43,425 nt of DNA from Mucilaginibacter sp. (GCA_030445275.1 JAUCSE010000015.1:1-43425); one strand, 5' to 3'. Positions 1 through 9,042 are shown, numbered from the stretch's first letter. Translations and numbers: made by a program. The notes: generated from the letters alone by a model not told the origin.

Positions 1-120
1 TCAGCCCCTTTTTCTTTGATGTATTCGGATAAGTGGTGGAGAGCATTTTCGTACAGACGATTCTCAGCAACTCTATTTTACTTGTAAAGCTACCGCTTTA
101 AATTAAAAGGACTTTTTCAG

Positions 121-262
121 TGCCCTCGCTTTTGGGCAGGCTCTTTTATTATTTAGCTTTTATCCTTGTAGGATATCTTTTTAATTATCTTTCACAAACT
201 GAAAGATGTGCGACTTCCTGGGAGTCCTCCTTGTTGATCAGGATGAAATAATTACATCCTGA
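121..262 (+). other. Run of short hairpins upstream of the DUF4175 gene
   Basis: The first 388 bases hold no convincing gene. Between 121 and 262 there are consecutive short inverted repeats: TGCCC/GGGCA (121-138), TATCCT/AGGATA with a 3-nt loop (161-175), ATCTTTCA/TGAAAGAT (187-207), GACT/AGTC (212-226) and TCAGGATG/CATCCTGA (238-262). Such density suggests a structured leader or small RNA, but no known family is recognised and covariation cannot be tested here. The remainder (263-388) is AT-rich and shows no clear promoter. Confidence 0.3.
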
Positions 263-388
263 GGTAACACCAATGTTTAAACACCGTTCATGTTGTTTAT
301 TATCATCTTTATTGGCTACTTATTGTCATATTGTATAAATTGCCTTGTTTTTCCGTTTTAATTATATCGGTACTATTTAAGCTGCAAT

Positions 389-3300
389 ATGGGTTCATCC
401 GAAAATTATGACGTATTAATTGATAAGATCAACATCTTTATCAGGAAGTATTATTTCAATAATTTTCTGCGCGGGCTTATTTTTTTAGGCGCAGGCCTGT
501 TTACAGCCTATGTTGTTATTACCCTGAGCGAATATTTTGGCAATTTTAATGTTGTTTTTCGCACCATCCTGTTTTACTTTTTTATCCTGCTCAACATCGG
601 TTTGGTATGCTGGCTTATTTTACCGCCACTGCTTTCCTGGTTCAAGCTGGGTAATTCATTAACGCATGATGAAGCGGCCGAAATTATAGGTAAGCACTTT
701 CATGATGTTAATGATAAGCTGCTCAATACGCTGCAGCTCAAAAAACTGGCCGCTGCCGACGAAAGCCACCGTGCCCTTATCGAAGCAAGTATTGATCAAA
801 AGATCGAAGCCCTGAAGCCTGTTAGTTTCCCATCGGCCATCAACATCCGCGAAAACACCAAATACTTAAAATGGGTACTTGCGCCCGTAGCTGTAATTGT
901 TATTCTGGCTTTTGCAGCGCCATCTATATTAACCGAAAGCACCAAAAGGCTCATCAGGCATAATGAATATTTTGTTCCGGCGGCTCCTTTTAAATTTAAT
1001 ATTCTGAACAAAAGCCTGTCGGTAGTACAGGGCGATGACCTGAAGCTCGATCTGAAACTGGATGGCGATAAGCTACCGGCCGATGTTTATGTAGAAACCG
1101 CAAACAACACCTTTAAGCTTGATAAAGAAAACATCAGTCGTTTTCATTACCTGTTTAGCAACCTGCAGCAAAACACCCGGTTTAAATTGATTGGCAATGG
1201 TTTTTCTTCGGTGTCTTATGAAATAATTGTGAACCAGAAACCTGCCCTGCTGCATTTTGATGTGGAGCTCACCTACCCCGCATACCTGCACAAAAAAGCT
1301 GAAAAACTCATGAACGCCGGCGACCTGGTTGTACCAACAGGTACGCAGGTAAACTGGCAATTGCATACCCAGCATGCATCTGCTGTACAATTTTATATGA
1401 ACGGCACAGCACACCCGGCCAGTTTAAGTCGTACCGATCTGTTTGAACATATCGAAAAGGTTTATAAGAGCGCCGTATACAAGCTTAGTCCTACAAATTC
1501 ATTGGTTAATCACAGCGACTCGGCTGTGTACCATATCAATGTAATTGCTGATGAGCCGCCTGCTATTGCCGTGCAGGAAAAATCAGACTCTGTAAGTATG
1601 AAAGCCCTGTATTTCAATGGTAAAATTCAGGACGATCATGGGTTTTCGGCCCTTACGTTTCACTACACTGTACAATCGCCCGGCAATAAGAGTCAGTCAA
1701 AAACGTTTATTAAACGTATTGATGCTGCGATGGACCAAACACAGTCAGACTTCTTTTACTTCTGGAATTTGAAAGAATTGGGGATAGATCCGGGCGCCCG
1801 GGTAACTTACTTTTTTGAAGTTGCGGATAACGATGGCGTAAATGGCCCCAAAACCGCCCGTAGTCCGGAGCGTACCCTCAACATGCCCGATACCAAGGCT
1901 ATTAATGAGCAGCTAAACGCGGGTACGCAGGCGGTAAAACAAAAAATGCAGTCGGCCATAAAACTCGCCGGTCAGGTGGAACATGATTCGCAGAAACTAA
2001 ATCAGTTGTTGCTGAATAAAAACACCCTTTCATTTGATGAGAAAAAGCAGGTAGAAGACCTGCTTCAAAAACGCCGTGAACTGGAAGATCTGGTAAAAGA
2101 AATAAAAGACGATAACAAAAAAAACCTATATAACCGCCAGGAAAACCAGCAGCAAAACGAAGAGCTTTTGGCCAAGCAAAAACAAATTGAAGATCTGTTT
2201 AACAACGTGCTTGATCAAAAAACAAAAGAGCTGTTGCAAAACCTGCAACAACTTTTAAATCAGGAGCAAAAAGATGCTACCCGCGATGAATTATCAAAAA
2301 TGCAAATGGATAACAAATCGCTTAAGAAGGAGCTTGACCGCATGCTGGAGCTCTATAAAAAGCTGGAGTTTGATCAAAAGCTGAACCAAAGTGTTGATCA
2401 GCTGAATAAACTGGCCGAGAAAGAGAAGTCTTTATCTGATAAAACACAACAGCAAGGTGCCGATCAAAAAGCATTACAGCAGGAGCAGGATAATCTGAAA
2501 AAAGATTTCCAGGATGTAAAAAAAGGCCTTGACGATCTGCAAAAAACAAACGAACAGGCCGAGCATAAACAAGATTTTCAAAATCCCGAAAAAGAAACCA
2601 AAGACATTGACCAGCAAATGGATCAAAGCGCCGGCGAGCTGCAAAAAAACAATAAAAGCGGGGCCTCTAAATCGCAACAAAAAGCGGCCAAACAAATGAA
2701 AGATCTGGCTAGCAAGCTACAGCAGGACAATGAGGAGGGCGAGAGCAAGGAAAATTCCATTGATGCCCAGCAATTACGCGAATTGTTAAAAAGTCTGGTG
2801 AATAGTTCATTTAGCCAGGAAAAGGTGATGCAAACCTTAAAAAGCACCAACCCTACTGATCCGTCATACATTACCCTTTCGCAAAACCAAAAAGATATTA
2901 AAGACAACCTGAAAACCGCCGAAGATAGTCTGTATGCCATCAGCCGGCGTATACCACAAATACAATCAACCGTAAACCAGGAGATCAGCAGCATTAATAC
3001 CCATATTGACCAGGCCCTTGACAACCTGGGCGATCGCCGTACGGCCGAGGCCAACCGTCACCAGCAATATGCCATGACCTCTATGAATAACCTTGCCCTG
3101 ATGCTGAGCGAGGCGCTGGAGCAACTGCAAAAACAGATGAACAAGAGCGGTAAAGGCAAGGGAAAACAACAATCGGTATCGCAACTGGCCAAAATGCAGG
3201 AGCAGCTTAACCAAAATATGCAAAAAGCACGCGAGCAAATGCAAAAGGAAGGCCAACAGGGCAATCAGGGCAAAAGCAGTCAGCAGGGAAATAAAGGCAA

Positions 3301-3730
3301 TATGAGCGAGCAGCTGGCCCGGATGGCACGTCAGCAGCAGCAGATCAGGGAGGCTCTTGAGCAGATAAACCGCGATGATAACAAAGATGGAAAGAGTGGT
3401 TTAGGGAATCTGGATAAAATTTCGAAAGAAATGGAACAAACTGAGCATGATCTCGTAAACAAGAAGATTACGGATGAAGCGTTAAAAAGACAGGAACAAA
3501 TTCAGAGCCGGTTATTGGAGGCTGAAAAAGCAGAACAGGAACGCGAACAGGATAAGCAAAGGGAAAGCCATGCCGGTAAAGACATACCTCCGGGATACAT
3601 AAAAGCGCTGCAGGGATACCAGCAACAAAAAAATAAACAAACGGAGCAAATAAAAACTGTATCTCCGGCACTTAATTTGTACTATAAACAAAAAATAAAG
3701 TCTTACTTTGATCAACTTAATGCCAAATAA
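389..3730 (+). CDS. DUF4175 family membrane/coiled-coil protein
   Basis: The protein has 1113 residues. The N-terminus carries three predicted membrane segments, at about residues 27-47, 57-80 and 162-180. A beta-rich, probably periplasmic region follows (about 190-500), with a very long Q/K/E/N-rich coiled coil to the C-terminus (about 510-1090). This is the layout of the Bacteroidetes DUF4175 family, whose function is unknown; a role in the cell envelope is inferred from the topology only. The start MGSSENYD is the first in-frame ATG and lies just before the first membrane segment. It is the first gene of a tight run with an ATPase and ybeY. The coiled-coil part is low in complexity, so similarity searches will hit unrelated proteins. 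Confidence 0.8.
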   Translation: MGSSENYDVLIDKINIFIRKYYFNNFLRGLIFLGAGLFTAYVVITLSEYFGNFNVVFRTILFYFFILLNIGLVCWLILPPLLSWFKLGNSLTHDEAAEIIGKHFHDVNDKLLNTLQLKKLAAADESHRALIEASIDQKIEALKPVSFPSAINIRENTKYLKWVLAPVAVIVILAFAAPSILTESTKRLIRHNEYFVPAAPFKFNILNKSLSVVQGDDLKLDLKLDGDKLPADVYVETANNTFKLDKENISRFHYLFSNLQQNTRFKLIGNGFSSVSYEIIVNQKPALLHFDVELTYPAYLHKKAEKLMNAGDLVVPTGTQVNWQLHTQHASAVQFYMNGTAHPASLSRTDLFEHIEKVYKSAVYKLSPTNSLVNHSDSAVYHINVIADEPPAIAVQEKSDSVSMKALYFNGKIQDDHGFSALTFHYTVQSPGNKSQSKTFIKRIDAAMDQTQSDFFYFWNLKELGIDPGARVTYFFEVADNDGVNGPKTARSPERTLNMPDTKAINEQLNAGTQAVKQKMQSAIKLAGQVEHDSQKLNQLLLNKNTLSFDEKKQVEDLLQKRRELEDLVKEIKDDNKKNLYNRQENQQQNEELLAKQKQIEDLFNNVLDQKTKELLQNLQQLLNQEQKDATRDELSKMQMDNKSLKKELDRMLELYKKLEFDQKLNQSVDQLNKLAEKEKSLSDKTQQQGADQKALQQEQDNLKKDFQDVKKGLDDLQKTNEQAEHKQDFQNPEKETKDIDQQMDQSAGELQKNNKSGASKSQQKAAKQMKDLASKLQQDNEEGESKENSIDAQQLRELLKSLVNSSFSQEKVMQTLKSTNPTDPSYITLSQNQKDIKDNLKTAEDSLYAISRRIPQIQSTVNQEISSINTHIDQALDNLGDRRTAEANRHQQYAMTSMNNLALMLSEALEQLQKQMNKSGKGKGKQQSVSQLAKMQEQLNQNMQKAREQMQKEGQQGNQGKSSQQGNKGNMSEQLARMARQQQQIREALEQINRDDNKDGKSGLGNLDKISKEMEQTEHDLVNKKITDEALKRQEQIQSRLLEAEKAEQEREQDKQRESHAGKDIPPGYIKALQGYQQQKNKQTEQIKTVSPALNLYYKQKIKSYFDQLNAK

Positions 3731-3731
3731 C

Positions 3732-4157
3732 ATGGAACAGGCAAATGTTCATACCAGCAGTGAATTGTTTACGTTACAGCTACCATCAAAAACGGAAAGC
3801 ATAGCGCAGCTTGAATTGTTGATTGAAGAAATTGCTGATAAATATCATGTGGCCGAAGATACTTTTGCCAACATGATGACCTGCTTAAACGAAGCCACAA
3901 TAAATGCCATTATACATGGCAATAAGCTTGATGAAACAAAAAAGGTGATTATTAATGCCGAAGTTGAGCCCAAACGTATAGTATGGACCGTTACCGATGA
4001 AGGTGCCGGATTCGATTATGCCAATTTGGCCGACCCCACCTCGCCCGATAACCTTGAAAACTTGACCGGTCGGGGTGTTTTTATCATTAAACACCTTGCT
4101 GATCAGTGTATTTTTAATACACCAGGCAATACCCTCGAACTACATTTTAAAATATAA
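3732..4157 (+). CDS. RsbW-like ATP-binding protein (HATPase_c_2)
   Basis: A small GHKL-fold ATPase of 141 residues with no other domain, resembling anti-sigma factor serine kinases (RsbW/SpoIIAB). Visible ATP-site motifs are the N-box NEATINAIIHGN (about 53-64), the G1 box DEGAGFD (about 89-95) and the G2 box GRGVFII (about 113-119). No sigma factor or anti-anti-sigma factor is next to it, so the partner is unknown. I chose the ATG at 3732, 1 nt after the DUF4175 stop; an in-frame ATG at 3720 and a TTG at 3708 would overlap that gene. The stop overlaps the ybeY start (TAATG), which implies translational coupling. Confidence 0.8.
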   Translation: MEQANVHTSSELFTLQLPSKTESIAQLELLIEEIADKYHVAEDTFANMMTCLNEATINAIIHGNKLDETKKVIINAEVEPKRIVWTVTDEGAGFDYANLADPTSPDNLENLTGRGVFIIKHLADQCIFNTPGNTLELHFKI

Positions 4158-4588
4158 TGCCTGCTATTCAGTTTTTTGAAGAAGACATTAGCTACAAACT
4201 AAAAAATAAAACCCTTGTGCGGCAATGGATAAAAGATACCATAACCGCCGAGGGTTTTAAGTTAAAAGAGCTTACCTACGTTTTCTGTTCCGATGCCTAT
4301 TTGCTGCCCATGAACCAGCAATATCTTGACCATGATACCTATACCGACATCATCACCTTTGATAATTCAGAAGTTGATGGCGAAATTGTGGGTGATATTT
4401 TTATATCTATTGAACGTATCCGTGAAAATGCCGCGAAGTTTAAGATCAACGAAACAGACGAGCTTCACCGCGTAATTATCCACGGCGCTTTGCATCTTTT
4501 GGGCTACACAGATAAAAGTGTTGTTACAAAGAAAAAAATGACACAAAAAGAAGATGAGTATTTGAATAAAAGAACTTTTAATGGCTAA
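4157..4588 (+). CDS. ybeY: Endoribonuclease YbeY (rRNA maturation)
   Basis: YbeY is a zinc-dependent single-strand endoribonuclease for 16S rRNA 3' maturation and ribosome quality control. The 143-residue length is normal. The signature HGALHLLGYTD is at residues 109-119, giving His109 and His113 as metal ligands. The third ligand position, His in the E. coli protein, appears as Asp119, which I believe is common in Bacteroidetes. The start overlaps the preceding stop by one base, so it is probably made from the DUF4175 transcript. The call rests on the motif and the length. Confidence 0.93.
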   Translation: MPAIQFFEEDISYKLKNKTLVRQWIKDTITAEGFKLKELTYVFCSDAYLLPMNQQYLDHDTYTDIITFDNSEVDGEIVGDIFISIERIRENAAKFKINETDELHRVIIHGALHLLGYTDKSVVTKKKMTQKEDEYLNKRTFNG

Positions 4589-4630
4589 TTTTACTCAGGG
4601 AATTTACTTTCACGATCAATTTAAATCAAA

Positions 4631-5146
4631 ATGAAATTACTTACTTTAATATTAGCGTTGCTTTTTGTATCAGCACCGTCATCGGTGTATGAATTTAAGC
4701 TGAAGACCATTGATGGCAAAGATTTTTCATTAGCCAAATACAAAGGTAAAAAGGTGCTTATTGTAAATACGGCCTCAAAATGCGGCTTTACCAAACAATA
4801 CACCGATCTGGAAAAACTATCTGAGCAGTACAAAGACAAATTAGTGGTTGTGGGTTTCCCGGCAAACAACTTTGGCGGACAGGAACCAGGTACCAACCAG
4901 GACATTAAAACCTTCTGTAAAGAAAATTTTAATGTTACCTTCCCTATGAGCGGCAAAGTTAGCGTACTTGGTTTGGATATTGATCCATTATTCCAATACC
5001 TCACCACCGCGCCAAACCCTGAGTTTACCGGCGACATCAAATGGAACTTCGAAAAATTCCTGATTGATGAAAACGGTAAATTGATACACCGTTTCAGGTC
5101 ACAAACCACCCCATTATCACCAGATATTACCAAATACCTTAACTAA
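4631..5146 (+). CDS. Glutathione peroxidase family protein, exported
   Basis: This 171-residue thiol peroxidase of the GPx family probably uses thioredoxin-like reductants, as most bacterial Cys-GPx do (family knowledge). The catalytic set is visible: peroxidatic Cys51 (NTASKCGF), Gln84 (GFPANNFGGQEPG), Trp138 and Asn139 (KWNFEKF). A short hydrophobic N-terminus (MKLLTLILALLFVSA) looks like a signal peptide, so it likely acts in the periplasm. It uses Cys, not selenocysteine. It lies 42 nt after ybeY and ends at a strong terminator at 5167-5204, so it could be the last gene of the run or have its own promoter. Confidence 0.9.
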   Translation: MKLLTLILALLFVSAPSSVYEFKLKTIDGKDFSLAKYKGKKVLIVNTASKCGFTKQYTDLEKLSEQYKDKLVVVGFPANNFGGQEPGTNQDIKTFCKENFNVTFPMSGKVSVLGLDIDPLFQYLTTAPNPEFTGDIKWNFEKFLIDENGKLIHRFRSQTTPLSPDITKYLN

Positions 5147-5166
5147 GGTTATTTATTTTCGATATT

Positions 5167-5204
5167 AAAAAAAGCCGCCTGATGTTCATCAGGCGGCTTT
5201 TTTT
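5167..5204 (+). terminator. Rho-independent terminator after the glutathione peroxidase gene
   Basis: A 12-bp GC-rich stem (AGCCGCCTGATG / CATCAGGCGGCT) with a 2-nt loop is flanked by seven A upstream and seven T downstream. The flanking A and T tracts make it usable on both strands. It lies 21 nt after the stop codon. Confidence 0.9.
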
Positions 5205-5226
5205 GTGTTTATTCCCCCCTCCCTTT

Positions 5227-5302
5227 GTCATCCTGAGGAACGAAGGATCTATTATTGAATTTGCCTGTTGTAGAATAGATGCTTCACTCCGTTCAGCATG
5301 AC
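5227..5302. repeat. Palindromic repeat, family A, copy 1
   Basis: This 76-nt intergenic element starts with GTCATCCTGAGGAACGAAGG and ends with the complement of GTCATGCTGAACGGAGTGAA. The two arms of about 27 and 29 nt pair imperfectly around a 20-nt core. The core and arms are nearly identical to the copy at 24128-24204 in opposite orientation. It occupies the gap after the terminator at 5167-5204. Confidence 0.85.
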
Positions 5303-5315
5303 AAGGGGGTGTTTC

Positions 5316-5342
5316 CTTGCTTACAGCTCCCTCGCAATGACG
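5316..5342. repeat. Half-element of palindromic repeat family B
   Basis: This holds one right arm only (TTGCTTACAGCTCCCTCGCA followed by ATGAC), similar to the right arms at 6651-6674 and 32495-32518. No left arm precedes it. It is probably a decayed copy fused to the family A copy next to it. Confidence 0.55.
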
Positions 5343-5450
5343 CGTGGAGGAACACGTTTCATCTTTTATTTTATCAACCTGAAAATCAGAGCCATTTGAA
5401 TAAAATATTATCCTAACTTTATACAAACCGACATAAAAACAATTAAACCA

Positions 5451-6503
5451 ATGAGAATCCCTACTGAACCTATCGGCAGTATTCCGCGACCAACGGAACT
5501 GATCACAGCTATAACTTCACAATTTGATGGTACAACGCTACAACATTTATATGCAGACGCGGTTAAGGATACGCTGAAAGAGTTCGAAAAAACAGGATCG
5601 CCTGTTGTTTCTGATGGAGAACAAACCAAATCAAGCTTTGTAACCTATCCGCTGGAGGGTTTGCAGCATCTTACATCAGCGGGGATGACGATTAATTTCG
5701 AAGATGGGCATTCGCGGCAGCTACCTTTGTTAACCAAAGGCCCTTTCAGATACAGTAATTATGCCGATAAATATCTGACATTTGCCCGTCAATCAACAAC
5801 AACGCCCGTTAAGCAAGCTATTATATCTGCATCAGCATTAAGTTTAATATATCCACCAGATGGCATTGAAGGCTATTCGCAGTCAGAATTTATTGCTGAT
5901 CTGTTGAATGAATGCGAAAAGGACATCAGGCGTTGTTTAAATCATCATGCCTATAAAGTTCAAATGGATTTTACCGAAGGCCGCTTATCCCTTAAGATTG
6001 ATCCGTCGGGCGGGGTTTTAAAACAATTTATCGACCTCAATAACCAGGTTTTTGATCGTTTTACTGCCGAAGAACAGCAAAAGCTAGGTGTACATGTATG
6101 TCCCGGTGGCGATCACGACTCTACCCATAGCGCAGATGTGGATTATGCTGATTTTTTGCCCCAACTTTTTAATTTGAATGTCGGCAATTTTTATCTTCAA
6201 CTGGCAAGCGAACCCGACCGTATCAAAGTTTTAAAAATCATACAGCAATATCTCAAACCCAATCAAAAAGCATTTATAGGTGTAATAGACGTGCTTAATC
6301 CTAATATTGAAAGCGCCGTAGAAGTTAGGGACAGAATTTTGGAGGCAGCGCAGTATATTCCTTTAAATCAGTTGGGCACAACGGATGATTGCGGATTTTC
6401 CCCTTTTTGTGATGATATTTCAACCACCCGCGAAACCGCGTTTGCCAAGATCAAAGCCCGTATTGACGGAACAAAGCTAGCTGAGGCGGTGTTGTTTGCA
6501 TGA
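5451..6503 (+). CDS. Short MetE-like (UROD/MetE family) methyltransferase
   Basis: The protein has 350 residues and matches the C-terminal catalytic half of cobalamin-independent methionine synthase (COG0620), without the N-terminal half of full MetE. Likely zinc ligands are visible: His215 and Cys217 (VHVCPGG), Glu254 (LASEPDR) and Cys314 (DDCGFSPF). The N-terminus (TEPIGSIPRP) is typical of stand-alone members. The methyl donor and acceptor are unknown: core MetE proteins may transfer methyl groups to homocysteine from donors other than folate. A weak -7-like box (TAACTTTA) lies about 35 nt upstream. It stands alone, between repeats on both sides. Confidence 0.8.
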   Translation: MRIPTEPIGSIPRPTELITAITSQFDGTTLQHLYADAVKDTLKEFEKTGSPVVSDGEQTKSSFVTYPLEGLQHLTSAGMTINFEDGHSRQLPLLTKGPFRYSNYADKYLTFARQSTTTPVKQAIISASALSLIYPPDGIEGYSQSEFIADLLNECEKDIRRCLNHHAYKVQMDFTEGRLSLKIDPSGGVLKQFIDLNNQVFDRFTAEEQQKLGVHVCPGGDHDSTHSADVDYADFLPQLFNLNVGNFYLQLASEPDRIKVLKIIQQYLKPNQKAFIGVIDVLNPNIESAVEVRDRILEAAQYIPLNQLGTTDDCGFSPFCDDISTTRETAFAKIKARIDGTKLAEAVLFA

Positions 6504-6521
6504 GGGCTAATATTAAACTAC

Positions 6522-6674
6522 GTCATTGTGAGGGACGAAGACAACCGACCAGAGGGAGCTCATTAACGCCTAATAAAAACAAACACAACATTAATAATCT
6601 CTATGCTGTACCGAGGAAACAGAAATGCATAATTGATCTGCCTATGTGGAGATTGCTTCGTACCTCGCAATGAC
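6522..6674. repeat. Palindromic repeat, family B, long-core copy
   Basis: The left arm at 6522-6548 (GTCATTGTGAGGGACGAAG) is degenerate; the right arm at 6651-6674 (GATTGCTTCGTACCTCGCAA then TGAC) is well conserved. About 100 nt lie between them, longer than in the other copies. It fills the convergent gap between the MetE-like gene and mlaD. Confidence 0.7.
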
Positions 6675-6696
6675 GCGCGGAAGAGGGACTGGTTTA

Positions 6697-7476
6697 TCAA
6701 TTCCCTTTATCATCCTTTGTTTTTTCCTTATCCTTTTGCGCCTGTTCCTGTACTTTTTTGATGGAATCCTGCTTAGCCTTAGCCGCTTTTTTCTTTTTAT
6801 TAAAGAAACCTCTCAGCAAAAAGTTATGTTGCGCGGCTTTCAGGTCCTCATTTAAAGTATTGGTAGTGGTATGCACATTTTTCATGGTGGTTTGTGCCTG
6901 TTTAACGGTGGTTTCCATATTCCTGGCCATATCATCATTATTCAGCAGCCTACCTATACTTCCTTTGCCGCTATTGATTTTTCCAACAATTTGTGATAGA
7001 TCAGTAGTTAACGTTTCAGCGTTATCAGCTACACGCGTAAGCTTGGTGATTATCCGATCTACATCAACCGGATTAATAGATGCCAGGCGACCACCCGGCT
7101 GTATTTCCTCATGGCTTTTAATACCACCCGGGGCAATTACCACCAGTTTATCCCCCATTAGTCCATCGCTGCCTATACTTAATTTAGCATCCGTTTTAAT
7201 GAATTTTCTGACACTGCTATTCAATGTCAGGTCAACCCTTACCAAACTATCGGTTACAATGTTGATGGACTGCACCACGCCTACATTAATACCTGCAAAA
7301 CGCACATTATTGCCTATCTGAAGGCCACTAACATTTTTAAAAGTGCCATACACGTTAAAGGTGGAATTGAACAGGCCTTTTCGACTACCAATAAAAAAGA
7401 TACCCAGCACCAATACCACCAGACCGGCAAAGGCAAACAGGCCAATTTTTATTTTTTGTGATGATGTGGTTTTCAT
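6697..7476 (-). CDS. mlaD: MlaD-family MCE-domain lipid transport protein
   Basis: This is the substrate-binding MCE subunit of an Mla-type ABC system for lipid traffic between inner and outer membranes. It has 259 residues: an N-terminal membrane anchor (about 9-29), one MCE domain (about 36-117) and a C-terminal helical part ending in a highly charged K/Q-rich tail. It overlaps mlaF by 4 nt and is the last of three co-directional genes. No mlaB or mlaC follows, so this is a minimal EFD set, as often seen in Bacteroidetes. Direction of transport and exact lipid are not shown by the sequence. Confidence 0.9.
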   Translation of the reverse strand: MKTTSSQKIKIGLFAFAGLVVLVLGIFFIGSRKGLFNSTFNVYGTFKNVSGLQIGNNVRFAGINVGVVQSINIVTDSLVRVDLTLNSSVRKFIKTDAKLSIGSDGLMGDKLVVIAPGGIKSHEEIQPGGRLASINPVDVDRIITKLTRVADNAETLTTDLSQIVGKINSGKGSIGRLLNNDDMARNMETTVKQAQTTMKNVHTTTNTLNEDLKAAQHNFLLRGFFNKKKKAAKAKQDSIKKVQEQAQKDKEKTKDDKGN

Positions 7477-8264
7477 ATCGTTTCGCTAAAAAATGATTTT
7501 ACAATCTTGTTATCCGATTTTTGCAGCTCTTTATAGGAGCCCTCGGCTATATATTCGCCATCATCCATTATTACAATGCGATCGGCAGTGATGCGGGCGC
7601 ATTCCATATCATGGGTTATAATGATGGATGATGTTTTGTATTTCTTTTGCATATTTAATATCAACTCACTGATCTCGCGCGAGGTAACAGGGTCAAGCCC
7701 GGTGGTTGGCTCATCATAAAGCATAATCTCGGGCTTCACGATCATAGTACGGGCAAGCCCTACCCTTTTGCGCATGCCCCCTGATAAGTCTGATGGTAAT
7801 TTATCAATAGCCTCCAACAGGCCCACGCCATCCAATACCTCCTCAACCCGTTTATCTATATCCTGCTGATCTGTAAGCTTTAACACGCGGGTTAGCGGAA
7901 ATTCCAGGTTCTCGCGTACGGTCATAGAGTCATACAAAGCGCCGCTCTGAAACAAAAAGCCAATTTTCATGCGTAGCTGTTTCAGCTCATCATCATTCAT
8001 TTCGGCAACATTTTCTCCAAAAACGGTCAAATCACCCGCATCGGGTTTAAGCAAACCCACAATACATTGTATGGTTACTGATTTTCCTGAACCTGATTTA
8101 CCCAAAACCACCATGTTCTCTCCCCTTTTCAAGTCGAAGGTGATGTTCTTTAACACCTCATTATCCACAAATCCAACTCTTATACCTTTAGCGTGTATAA
8201 CCATCTCATCCTTTTTGGTTGATGCCGGTTTTTTAGGGTCGATATTTTCGTTTGTTGCTTTCAT
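7473..8264 (-). CDS. mlaF: Mla-type ABC transporter ATP-binding protein
   Basis: This cytoplasmic ATPase of 263 residues energises the Mla lipid transporter. It has Walker A GKSGSGKS (55-62), the ABC signature LSGGM (160-164), Walker B IMLYDEP (180-186) and an H-loop (IITHDM). The signature has Met where many ABC proteins have Gln, which is usual for MlaF/Ttg2A. A lysine-rich extension of about 20 residues precedes the domain. It lies 1 nt after mlaE and overlaps mlaD by 4 nt, which implies one operon. One isolated TTATCCACA (8161-8169) falls inside the gene and is probably chance. Confidence 0.93.
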   Translation of the reverse strand: MKATNENIDPKKPASTKKDEMVIHAKGIRVGFVDNEVLKNITFDLKRGENMVVLGKSGSGKSVTIQCIVGLLKPDAGDLTVFGENVAEMNDDELKQLRMKIGFLFQSGALYDSMTVRENLEFPLTRVLKLTDQQDIDKRVEEVLDGVGLLEAIDKLPSDLSGGMRKRVGLARTMIVKPEIMLYDEPTTGLDPVTSREISELILNMQKKYKTSSIIITHDMECARITADRIVIMDDGEYIAEGSYKELQKSDNKIVKSFFSETI

Positions 8265-8265
8265 C

Positions 8266-9042
8266 TTATTTATAAAATAACAAACTGGTGATCTGGACAG
8301 CTATGGCATCAATAACAAATATCCACAGGGAGGCTGTTACTACAGCCGAATTGGCGGCTATACCCACGCTTTCGGTCCCTTTGTTAGAATGATAACCCTT
8401 ATAGCAGCCTACAAAACCTATTGCGAAACCAAAAAATATAGTCTTTACCACCGCCGGTAAAAAGTCGGAAAAGTCAAGTGAGGCAATACATTTATGAAAA
8501 TAAAGGGAAAGACTGATGTTATCCGTAATATTCAGGGCAAGAAAGCCCCCTAACAGCCCTATAACGTCGCCAATAACAGCCAGGAGGGGCACCGTAAGGC
8601 TGGTTGCTAAAATGCGCGTAACCACCAGGTATTGCAGCGGATTAGCACCAGATACTTCCATGGCATCTATCTGCTCCGTAACCTTCATGCTACCCAGCTC
8701 GGCTCCAATGCTCGAGGCTATTTTACCTGCACAGATAATTGCGGTAATAACAGGCCCTATCTCGCGGATAAAGGATACCGCCAGCGTTTTAGGCAGCATA
8801 CTCTCGGCGCCAAGCGCTACTATGGACGGGTGGAGTTGTACAACCAAAACCAGCCCCATGATAAAGGAGGTTATACCCACCAGCATCATGGAGCGGTAGC
8901 CAATTTCATAGCACTGCCGCACAAATTCAGACCATTCAAACCCTCCGGTAAAAATGTTTCTGAAAAATCGAGTGAAGAAAACGCATTGCTCTCCAATGTC
9001 TTCTGCCCACTTCCGCCATCCGGTAATTGCTTGTTCTGCCAT
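8266..9042 (-). CDS. mlaE: Mla-type ABC transporter permease
   Basis: MlaE is the inner-membrane permease of the lipid transporter. It has 258 residues, an amphipathic N-terminal stretch and about five membrane segments. Family-typical stretches include SFIMGLVLVVQ, REIGPVITAIICAG and ELGSMKVTEQIDAMEV. It is the first gene of mlaE-mlaF-mlaD. The region upstream (9043-9133) carries the hairpin at 9086-9106, which ends the pirin gene or marks the promoter area. Confidence 0.93.
   Translation of the reverse strand: MAEQAITGWRKWAEDIGEQCVFFTRFFRNIFTGGFEWSEFVRQCYEIGYRSMMLVGITSFIMGLVLVVQLHPSIVALGAESMLPKTLAVSFIREIGPVITAIICAGKIASSIGAELGSMKVTEQIDAMEVSGANPLQYLVVTRILATSLTVPLLAVIGDVIGLLGGFLALNITDNISLSLYFHKCIASLDFSDFLPAVVKTIFFGFAIGFVGCYKGYHSNKGTESVGIAANSAVVTASLWIFVIDAIAVQITSLLFYK

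Noticed and set aside
2623..3054. Minus-strand reading frames opposite the DUF4175 coiled coil
   Set aside because: They are long only because the repetitive Gln/Lys codons give few stops on the other strand; they have no family features.
4621..5133. 170-codon minus-strand frame opposite the glutathione peroxidase gene
   Set aside because: It overlaps a gene with complete active-site motifs and has no recognisable domain.
8161..8169. TTATCCACA inside mlaF as part of an origin
   Set aside because: A single box in coding sequence, 10 kb from the cluster, is compatible with chance.
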